A stretch of DNA of 10,345 nucleotides from Myxococcota bacterium (GTDB taxonomy: Bacteria > Myxococcota > Polyangia > GCA-2747355 > JAKLHH01). Positions within the stretch are counted from its first letter, which is position 1, and every line of letters begins with the position of its first letter. Positions 1 through 5,338 of the stretch are shown here, one piece after another. The stretch is from contig JAKLHH010000167.1 of NCBI GenBank assembly GCA_022710245.1, positions 1 to 10,345 on the forward strand. Direction: 5' to 3'. The notes below the pieces were generated by a model, which was given only the letters and a program-made list of their open reading frames with translations, had not been told where the DNA came from and searched no databases. Made by a program: the position numbers and the translations under genes.

Positions 1-1
1 C

Positions 2-388
2 CACTTCGACGGGACCAGCTGGACCACCGACACGCAGGCGAGCTGGACACCGGCCTACACCAAGAGCCTGAACGACATCTGGGGGACCTCTGCCCAGGAC
101 CTCTACGCGGTCGGCGACGGCGGCACGATCCTGCGCTTCGATGGCAAGAGCTGGGCCGACCTCTCCCCCACCTCGCTGACCAAGCAGACGCTCTACGGCG
201 TCTGGGGGCGGGGCGTGAACGATGTCATGGCCGTCGGCCAGGGCGGGACCATCCTGCGCTACGACGGCAAGAGCTGGAGCGCGTCGGGCTCGGGCAGCCA
301 GGCCACCCTGCGCGGCCTGTGGGGAACGGGTCAGGCCGAGGTGTTCGTGGTCGGCGACGGCGGGGTCGTGCTTCGCGGGTGTCTGTGA
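2..388 (+). CDS. Beta-propeller-like WG/VGxxGTILRxDG repeat protein, C-terminal fragment
   Basis: The reading frame is open from the left edge (first full codon at base 2) to TGA 386-388, giving about 128 residues of a protein whose start lies outside the window. It holds about three copies of a roughly 40-residue repeat: LNDIWGTSAQDLYAVGDGG followed by TILRFDGKSW, then LYGVWGRGVNDVMAVGQGG followed by TILRYDGKSW, then a shorter final LRGLWGTGQAEVFVVGDGG ending in VVLRGCL. A leading HFDGTSW is the tail of a further copy. The DNA repeats too: bases 121-154 and 243-276 are nearly identical. Repeats of this form are common in secreted myxobacterial proteins and are expected to fold as beta-propeller blades; that fold is inferred. 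The penultimate Cys may form a disulfide with an upstream residue. No catalytic motif is visible, and ligand and function are unknown. It is convergent with the peptidase gene, with a gap of only 16 bases. Confidence 0.85.
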   Translation, partial: HFDGTSWTTDTQASWTPAYTKSLNDIWGTSAQDLYAVGDGGTILRFDGKSWADLSPTSLTKQTLYGVWGRGVNDVMAVGQGGTILRYDGKSWSASGSGSQATLRGLWGTGQAEVFVVGDGGVVLRGCL

Positions 389-404
389 GCCCGGCCCCGA
401 GCCC

Positions 405-1109
405 TCAGTCGACGTGCTGCAGGCATGGCGGCGGAGCCGGGCGGCGGCCGCCAAAGAAGATCCCCATCCGCACGTAGCGGTGCTTGCCGTCGGTGTCGTG
501 CCAGCGCTCCTCGAGCTCGCGGCGGGTGAGGAAGCCCCGGCTCCCGAGGAGCGAGGGGTCCTCGACGATCACCCGCTGCCGATCGCGCGTGACGCCGATC
601 ACCACCAGGTAGTGGCCCTCGTCCCAGACATCGCGGTAGCGGGCCCCCTCGCGTCCCTGCGGGACGCTCCGGGATGAGGCTGGGGGCGCACCCCAGGCCT
701 GGAGCGCGATCAGCACCGGCGTGCCGGCGGCGACGGCCCGGGCGAGCTCCTCGACGGTGAGCCCCTCGCGCAGCTCCGCGGTGAGCCCGTGCGCGCGCGC
801 GACGCGGAGGATGGCGGGCGGCGGCGCGCCGCTCTCCGGCGTGGCGCCGAGCTCGCGCGAGAGCCGGTCCTCGCGCTCGTCGACCCCGTAGTAGGCGAGC
901 ACCGCCTGGAGCGCGGCGGCGCTGCAGGTCCAGCCCGTGCTCTGGCGGACGTCGGGGAGCGCGAGCTCGGCGGTGGCCCCGGCGCAGCCGCCGAGGAGCG
1001 CGAGCTCGGCGGTGGCCCCGGCGCAGCCGAGGAGCAGGACGACCCCGAGGGCGCGGCGCGGGGCTGGCTGGCTGATCCGGAGCACGATCTGAGAGTATAC
1101 TGGGGGCAT
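405..1109 (-). CDS. C39-like papain-fold cysteine peptidase, predicted lipoprotein
   Basis: A 234-residue protein is read from ATG 1109-1107 to TGA 407-405. The N-terminus is a lipoprotein signal peptide: Arg 19, a short hydrophobic run and the lipobox LLGC with Cys 29. The mature part resembles peptidase family C39: RQSTGWTCSAAALQAVLAYYG at 55-75 supplies the oxyanion Gln 56 and candidate nucleophile Cys 62, DEGHYLVVIG supplies His 166, and VEDPS supplies Asp 184. This Q/C/H/D set is intact, so an active enzyme is plausible. C39 domains usually cut double-glycine leader peptides as part of ABC exporters; here there is no transporter domain and no neighbouring exporter, so the substrate is unknown. 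It could instead be a non-proteolytic C39-like domain or act on other peptides. GTG at 1085-1083 is an alternative start giving a more typical 20-residue signal peptide and placing the promoter palindrome outside the gene. The signal region carries an exact 35-base duplication that creates a second Cys motif at residue 42. Confidence 0.8.
   Translation of the reverse strand: MPPVYSQIVLRISQPAPRRALGVVLLLGCAGATAELALLGGCAGATAELALPDVRQSTGWTCSAAALQAVLAYYGVDEREDRLSRELGATPESGAPPPAILRVARAHGLTAELREGLTVEELARAVAAGTPVLIALQAWGAPPASSRSVPQGREGARYRDVWDEGHYLVVIGVTRDRQRVIVEDPSLLGSRGFLTRRELEERWHDTDGKHRYVRMGIFFGGRRPAPPPCLQHVD
956..1029 (-). repeat. 35-base in-frame duplication across the lipobox
   Basis: Bases 956-990 and 995-1029 are identical over 35 bases and are separated by CCGA, giving a period of 39 bases, exactly 13 codons. 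On the minus strand the duplication makes GCAGATAELAL appear twice (residues 28-38 and 41-51), so the lipobox cysteine (Cys 29) is followed by a second one (Cys 42). Because the period is a multiple of three the frame is kept. Confidence 0.95.
1072..1101 (+). promoter_or_regulatory. Promoter for the lamin-tail lipoprotein, leaderless transcript likely
   Basis: TATACT at 1096-1101 matches the -10 consensus in 5 of 6 positions and is one of the few AT-rich spots in this stretch. A weak -35 candidate, CTGATC at 1072-1077, lies 18 bases upstream. A start site 7 bases after the -10 would be base 1108, the A of the gene's ATG, so the mRNA would have no leader. A GGGGG run at 1102-1106 is too close to the ATG to be a normal ribosome binding site. 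Predicted only from motif and spacing. Confidence 0.5.
1094..1101 (-). promoter_or_regulatory. Palindromic AGTATACT, possible shared -10 for the divergent peptidase gene
   Basis: AGTATACT is its own reverse complement, so TATACT also reads on the minus strand at 1099-1094. A minus-strand start about 7 bases on would be near 1087, just before the alternative GTG start (1085-1083) of the C39-like lipoprotein. No convincing minus-strand -35 was found. If the upstream ATG at 1109 is used instead, this element lies inside the coding sequence and cannot serve as its promoter. Confidence 0.35.
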
Positions 1110-2385
1110 GTCGAACGCGCGACCGTCCCGTCCAGCAGCTCTCCTGCTCGCCCTCGTCCTCCTCGGCTGCTCCACCGGCAACTCGCCGCCGCTCCACCCC
1201 GACACGCGCAAGCGCGTGGACCAGGGCCAGGCCCAGGACGTCGTCGAGGACGCCGCGGTCCCCGACCTGCGCAAGCCCGACAAGGCCATCACCCCCGACA
1301 AGGGCCCGAAGGTCGACCAGCCGCCCAAGCCCGACTCCGGGCTCTGCGGGAACAAGGTCGTCGATCCCGGCGAGCTCTGCGACAAGGGCATCGTCGCCGG
1401 CAAGGAGGGCGCCTGCCCGACGGCGACCGACTGCGACGACCAGAACAAGTGCACCACCGACTCGCTCGCCGGCAGCGCCGCCGCCTGCACCGCCGAGTGC
1501 AAGCACGTGCCGATCGCCGCCTGCTGCGGCAACGGCACCATCGACTCCGGCGAGGAGTGCGACGACGGCAACGTGGTCGACAAGGACGGCTGCTCGAACA
1601 CCTGCGCGCTCCCCGGCGGGCACCTGGTCATCACCGAGGTCGCCACCAGCCCGAGCGAGGCCGAGTTCATCGAGCTCTACAACCCGGGCAAGACCGCGGT
1701 GCCGCTCGCGCAGGTCTACGTCTCCGACCGCGCCGACTACTACCAGATCCCGAAGGGCTCGCTGACCAGCTCGTCCACCGACTTCGTCGCTCGCTTTCCC
1801 ACCGGGGCGACCATCGCGCCGGGCGCCTACGTCACCGTCTCCATCTCCGGCGCGCTCGGCTACAAGACCACCTTCGGCAAGGCGCCCGACTACGAGATGA
1901 TCAACACCGACGGCACCGTCCCCGACATGGTCGCCGCGGTCACCGGGCCCCCCTCGTCGATCGGCTCGCAGGCCGGGCTCACCGATGGCGGCGAGCTGGT
2001 GGTCCTCTTCTCCTGGGACGGCGCCGCCGACCTGGTCAAGGACCTCGACTACGTGGTCTGGAAGGGCAGCTCGGCGACCGCCGTCTCCAAGAACGCCAGC
2101 ATCTGCATCGATGGCCCTGACGCCGACACGAGCACGACCTGCTACCTCGACGACACCGCGGTGACGAACCAGATGTACCTCGGCGTCCCCGGCCAGGGCG
2201 GCTCGCTGCACCGCTGCAACCACGTCGAGGACAACGAGAAGAAGACGGGCGGCAACGGCGCCACCGGCCACGACGAGACGAGCGAGCCCTGGGCGGGCGT
2301 CGGCGCCACCTGGAAGATCAACGCGACCACGCTGAAGAACCGCACCCCCGGTGCGCCCGCGCCGGCCGGCTTCTGCCCGATCTGA
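1108..2385 (+). CDS. Lipoprotein with Myxococcus Cys-rich repeat and lamin-tail domain
   Basis: This 425-residue protein opens with a lipoprotein signal peptide (Arg 5 and Arg 8, hydrophobic 10-19, lipobox LLGC with Cys 21). Residues 22-77 are a low-complexity Pro/Asp/Lys linker. Residues 78-138 are Cys-rich (CGNKVVDPGELCD, then DCDDQNKC), and 139-171 is a clear Myxococcus cysteine-rich repeat with CGNGTIDSGEECDDGN and DGCSNTC. From 172 (GHLVITEVATSPSEAEFIEL, then YNPG) the sequence matches the lamin-tail domain, an immunoglobulin-like fold found in many bacterial secreted proteins, reaching to about residue 320. The tail has three further Cys and NRTPGAP, common near the end of such domains. 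Expected location is the outer membrane or cell surface, after export and lipidation, with disulfides formed outside the cytoplasm. The binding partner is unknown. The ATG overlaps that of the divergent peptidase by two bases. Domain calls are firm; the role is not. Confidence 0.9.
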   Translation: MSNARPSRPAALLLALVLLGCSTGNSPPLHPDTRKRVDQGQAQDVVEDAAVPDLRKPDKAITPDKGPKVDQPPKPDSGLCGNKVVDPGELCDKGIVAGKEGACPTATDCDDQNKCTTDSLAGSAAACTAECKHVPIAACCGNGTIDSGEECDDGNVVDKDGCSNTCALPGGHLVITEVATSPSEAEFIELYNPGKTAVPLAQVYVSDRADYYQIPKGSLTSSSTDFVARFPTGATIAPGAYVTVSISGALGYKTTFGKAPDYEMINTDGTVPDMVAAVTGPPSSIGSQAGLTDGGELVVLFSWDGAADLVKDLDYVVWKGSSATAVSKNASICIDGPDADTSTTCYLDDTAVTNQMYLGVPGQGGSLHRCNHVEDNEKKTGGNGATGHDETSEPWAGVGATWKINATTLKNRTPGAPAPAGFCPI

Positions 2386-2537
2386 CCCTTCCCCGCCGAC
2401 CGCCCCGACGACGGGGACTGGATCCAGGACGCGGTAGCCTCTACATTTGACGCTCGGCGTGCGCGGCGTCGCCTCGCCCGAACTGACGCTCTGCCGCTCC
2501 CGAGGAGCAGCGACCGTACTTTGCGAAGGACCCTAGC
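2386..2537 (+). promoter_or_regulatory. Gap before the GH57 gene: weak promoter, ribosome binding site, repeats
   Basis: A clear ribosome binding site, GAAGGA at 2525-2530, sits 7 bases before the GH57 start codon. A weak promoter candidate is TGGATC (2419-2424), 17 bases, TACATT (2442-2447). TGACGCTC occurs twice, at 2448-2455 and 2484-2491. A small hairpin, CCCCG/CGGGG with loop ACGA at 2403-2416, follows the lipoprotein stop but has no T-run, so termination there is uncertain. Confidence 0.4.
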
Positions 2538-5006
2538 ATGACCACCCCCAGCACCGACCACGAGCCCCACCTCGTGCTCCATGGCCACTTCTACCAGCCC
2601 CCGCGGGAGAACCCGTGGCTGGAGGCGATCGAGCGCGAACCGAGCGCCCACCCCTACCCGAACTGGAACGCGCGCATCGCCGACGAGTGCTATCGCACGA
2701 ACGGCTGGGCCCGCGTCTTCGACGAGCGCGGTCGGGTGGAGACGCTGGTCAACAACTACAGCTACCTCTCCTTCAACTTCGGCCCCACGCTCCTCTCCTG
2801 GCTGGAGGTCCACCAGCCCGACACCTACGCGCGCATCCTGGCCGCCGACCGCGAGAGCGCGGCGCAGCGCTCGGGACACGGCAACGCGATCGCGCAGGGC
2901 TACGGCCACGCCATCCTCCCGCTCTCGAACGACCGCGACCGCCGCACCCAGATCCGCTGGGGCGTGCAGGACTTCGTGCACCGCTTCCGCCGGGAGCCCG
3001 AGGCGCTCTGGCTCCCGGAGACCGCCGTCGACACCGCCACCGTCGAGGACCTGATGGAGGCCGGCATGCGCTTCGTCATCCTGGCGCCGCGGCAGGCGCT
3101 GCGCGTGCGGCCCCTCGGCGGCAAGGAGTGGACGGACGTCTCCGGCGGCAAGATCGATCCCCGCGAGCCCTACCGCTGCTTCTCGCGCCGCGACCCGCGC
3201 CGGCACCTCGACGTCTTCTTCTACGACGGGCCGATCTCGCACGCGATCAGCTTCGAGAAGGTCCTCGACTCCAGCCGCCAGCTCGTCGACAAGCTGCGCG
3301 GGGCGGTGGACGGCGGGCGCCGCGGGGCGCAGCTGATCCACTCCGCCGTCGACGGCGAGACCTTTGGCCACCACATGCGGCACGCCGAGCGCGCGCTCTC
3401 CTACGCCTTCGTCGCCGAGGTCGCGGCGCACGGCTTCCACCTGACCAACTACGGCGAGTACCTCGAGCGTCACCCGCCGACCCGCGAGGTGGAGCTCGAA
3501 CCAGGGCCGGGCGGCGAGGGCACCTCCTGGAGCTGCGCCCACGGCGTCGGCCGCTGGTGCCGCGACTGCAGCTGCCACGCCAGCGCGCCCGGCGGCTGGA
3601 ACCAGGCCTGGCGCGCGCCGCTCCGCGCCGCCGTCAACCTGATCCGCGACGAGGCAGCGGAGGTCTTCGAGGCGCTCGGCGGCGACCTCCTGATCGACCC
3701 CTGGGCCGCGCGCGACGCCTACGTGCAGGTGCTCCTCGACAGCTCGCCGCCGAGCCGTGAGCGCTTCCTCGAGCACCACGCCCGCGAGGCGGGCCGCGGC
3801 GCGCAGCAGGTGCGCGCGTTCCAGCTCCTCGAGATGCAGCGCTTCAGCCTCCTCGCGCAGACGAGCTGCGGCTGGTTCTTCAACGACATCTCTGGCCTCG
3901 AGGCGGTGCAGGTGCTCCGCTACGGCGCGCGCACGGTGCAGCTCCTCGAGGAGCTCTCGGGGCGTCAGCTGGAGCGCCGCGTCCTCGAGGTGCTCGGCGA
4001 GGCGCGCTCGAACCTGCCCGAGCTCGGCACCGGCGCCGACGTCTACCGCAGGCTGGTGCTGCCGGCCGCCGTCGGCACCCACCGCCTGGTGGCGCTCTAC
4101 GCGATCACCGACGCGTTCCGCGACTACCCCGACCAGCACGGCGTCTTCGGCCACGACGTGCAGCGCCTGGAGAAGCACATCTTCTCCAGCGGCCCGCTCA
4201 GCCTGCGCAGCGGACGGCTGCAGGTCACGGTGAGCCGCACCGGCGAGAGCGCGGCGATGACCTACGCGCTGATCCACTTTGGCGGGCACGACTTCCACTG
4301 CGCCGTGCGCCCCTTCGCCGGGGTGCAGGAGTTCCGCGCCTTCATCGAGCGGCTGCAGCAGATCTTCGATCGCGCCACCATCACCGAGCTGCTGCGCGCC
4401 GTCGACGGCCACTTCGGCGAGACCTACTTCGGGCTGGACCAGCTCCTCGCCGAGCAGCGCGAGGACGTGCTCGACGCGCTCTTCGGGCACCTGAGCGAGC
4501 GCTTCGCCGAGATGTACACGCGGCTCTACCAGGAGAACCGCCGGGCGGTGACCGCGCTCGTCGACACCGGGCTCAAGCTCCCGCGCGAGTTCCGCATCGC
4601 GGCCGAGTACACGCTCTCGCGGCAGCTCAACGCGGAGGTCCGCCGCCAGCACAAGAGCCATGACCCGGGCGCCTACCGCAAGGCGCTCGAGCTCACCACC
4701 GAGGCGACCGAGCGGGGCTACCAGCTCGAGCTCGACGAGGCGAAGGAGATCTTCGGCGAGATGCTCGAGGACGCGGTGCGGCGCTTCGCGGGGGCGCCCA
4801 CGCCGGAGCACTGCCGCCAGGCCGTCGAGGTGCTGACCCTGGCCGAGGTGCTCCAGATCTCCCTCCCCCTCGACCGCGGGCAGAACCTCCTCTTCGACCT
4901 GGTCCACCGGGAGCCCGCGCGAGCGCGGGAGGCCGGCGAGCAGCTCGCTGAGCTCCTCGCCAAGCTGCGCTTCGCCCCCGCGCTCCTGCCGGCGGACGCG
5001 CCCTGA
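2538..5006 (+). CDS. Glycoside hydrolase family 57 protein with DUF3536-type C-terminus
   Basis: This 822-residue protein has the GH57 catalytic signatures in order: HGHFYQPPRE (15-24, motif 1), GYGHAILPL (121-129, motif 2), LWLPE (157-161, with Glu 161 as candidate nucleophile) and DGETFGHH (272-279, with Asp 272 as candidate acid/base). A Trp/Cys-rich WSCAHGVGRWCRDCSC block follows at 331-346. The mostly helical part from about residue 370 to the end resembles DUF3536, which accompanies this subgroup. GH57 enzymes are retaining alpha-glucan-active enzymes (amylases, amylopullulanases, branching enzymes, 4-alpha-glucanotransferases); the exact reaction of the DUF3536 group is not settled, so hydrolase versus transferase cannot be chosen here. 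There is no signal peptide, which points to a cytoplasmic enzyme acting on glycogen-like storage glucan. The start is supported by GAAGGA 7 bases upstream. pta lies downstream on the same strand but 332 bases away, so a shared transcript is uncertain. Confidence 0.9.
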   Translation: MTTPSTDHEPHLVLHGHFYQPPRENPWLEAIEREPSAHPYPNWNARIADECYRTNGWARVFDERGRVETLVNNYSYLSFNFGPTLLSWLEVHQPDTYARILAADRESAAQRSGHGNAIAQGYGHAILPLSNDRDRRTQIRWGVQDFVHRFRREPEALWLPETAVDTATVEDLMEAGMRFVILAPRQALRVRPLGGKEWTDVSGGKIDPREPYRCFSRRDPRRHLDVFFYDGPISHAISFEKVLDSSRQLVDKLRGAVDGGRRGAQLIHSAVDGETFGHHMRHAERALSYAFVAEVAAHGFHLTNYGEYLERHPPTREVELEPGPGGEGTSWSCAHGVGRWCRDCSCHASAPGGWNQAWRAPLRAAVNLIRDEAAEVFEALGGDLLIDPWAARDAYVQVLLDSSPPSRERFLEHHAREAGRGAQQVRAFQLLEMQRFSLLAQTSCGWFFNDISGLEAVQVLRYGARTVQLLEELSGRQLERRVLEVLGEARSNLPELGTGADVYRRLVLPAAVGTHRLVALYAITDAFRDYPDQHGVFGHDVQRLEKHIFSSGPLSLRSGRLQVTVSRTGESAAMTYALIHFGGHDFHCAVRPFAGVQEFRAFIERLQQIFDRATITELLRAVDGHFGETYFGLDQLLAEQREDVLDALFGHLSERFAEMYTRLYQENRRAVTALVDTGLKLPREFRIAAEYTLSRQLNAEVRRQHKSHDPGAYRKALELTTEATERGYQLELDEAKEIFGEMLEDAVRRFAGAPTPEHCRQAVEVLTLAEVLQISLPLDRGQNLLFDLVHREPARAREAGEQLAELLAKLRFAPALLPADAP

Positions 5007-5084
5007 CCGGTGCCTGGTGCGTGCGGCATGGGCCCGGACGTAACCCCGCGAGGCGCAGGGGAGCAGTGATGCTCAGCGAAGCGT

Positions 5085-5112
5085 AGCACCCCCCGGACGT
5101 GTAGTGCTTTTT
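5085..5112 (+). terminator. Candidate intrinsic terminator after the GH57 gene
   Basis: AGCAC (5085-5089) pairs with GTGCT (5104-5108) around a 14-base loop, and T5108-T5112 form a run of five T. The stem is short and the loop large, so this is a weak terminator on paper. It is the only hairpin in the window directly followed by a T-run of five, and it lies about 80 bases after the GH57 stop codon. Confidence 0.4.
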
Positions 5113-5216
5113 GCCAAACCGCATTCGCAAGCGAGCCGATTCCCCGGCCACGGCCGAGGTGGTTCCCTTGCTGCGGAGCGGCAGCGGCCGGACCTGATTC
5201 GATCCGACCTTCATCA

Positions 5217-5262
5217 ACGCTCCTGCAAGCGAGCAGCACCCGCTGCGATCTTGCAGGCGCGT
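5217..5262 (+). promoter_or_regulatory. Long hairpin in the pta upstream region
   Basis: A strong inverted repeat: ACGC (5217-5220) with GCGT (5259-5262), a T/C mismatch, CCTGCAAG (5222-5229) with CTTGCAGG (5250-5257), a 3x3 internal loop (CGA/GAT), then GCAGC (5233-5237) with GCTGC (5242-5246) closed by ACCC. That is 17 base pairs in one 46-base element with an ordered internal loop, ending 76 bases before the pta start. It lacks a T-run, so it is not a terminator. It could be a 5' leader RNA element or a DNA operator. It matches no RNA family that I recognise. Confidence 0.6.
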
Positions 5263-5280
5263 CGACGAGAGCACGCAGTC

Positions 5281-5312
5281 AAGGAGCCTCGGGGCCTCCA
5301 GCCCCGGCCTTT
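5281..5312 (+). promoter_or_regulatory. GC hairpin with short T-run just before pta, attenuator-like
   Basis: CGGGGC (5290-5295) pairs with GCCCCG (5301-5306) around CTCCA, extended by a T-G wobble and, across a bulge, AAGG (5281-5284) with CCTT (5308-5311). The sequence continues with T5312, so only three T follow the stem. The hairpin ends 26 bases before the pta ATG. Termination would be weak; blocking ribosome entry or stabilising the mRNA is equally possible. Confidence 0.4.
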
Positions 5313-5338
5313 CGATCTTCGCGCATGGAGAGTAGAGA

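Larger units (their letters stand above)
5007..5338 (+). other. 332-base non-coding region with dense inverted repeats, GH57-pta gap
   Basis: No convincing gene was found here: the overlapping frames are compositionally poor and lack ribosome binding sites. The region instead holds several inverted repeats. In the first half are CCCCGCG/CGCaGGGG (5044-5061), GAGCA-GTGA-TGCTC (5061-5074, with a GNRA-type loop) and AGCAC/GTGCT followed by T-rich sequence (5085-5112). In the second half are GCTGC/GCAGC (5170-5185), a long stem at 5217-5262 and a GC-rich stem at 5281-5311. Direct repeats are CCCGGACGT (5033-5041, 5092-5100) and GCAAGCGAGC (5127-5136, 5225-5234). It probably contains the end of the GH57 transcript, the pta promoter and a structured pta leader. 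No good -35/-10 pair was seen. Confidence 0.7.

Noticed and set aside
1110..1670. N-terminal extension of the C39-like protein to an ATG at 1670
   Set aside because: The extension would run antisense through the lamin-tail gene and place the lipoprotein signal peptide in the middle of the protein. The start at 1109 or 1085 fits the signal peptide.
331..2271. Long minus-strand frame covering the lamin-tail gene and overlapping the peptidase
   Set aside because: It is in a different frame from the C39 motifs and is low-complexity Arg/Ala/Gly/Val sequence with no domain.
2142..4907. A 921-codon open frame on the minus strand opposite the GH57 gene
   Set aside because: It is rich in Val, Ala, Glu, Arg and Leu with no recognisable domain, has no credible start context, and mirrors the third-position GC of the real gene. 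The plus frame has all the GH57 motifs.
5100..5115. Sigma-54-like site before pta (TG...TTGC)
   Set aside because: At the required distance from TTGC the sequence is GT rather than GG, and the CAC element is absent; the invariant -24 GG is essential.
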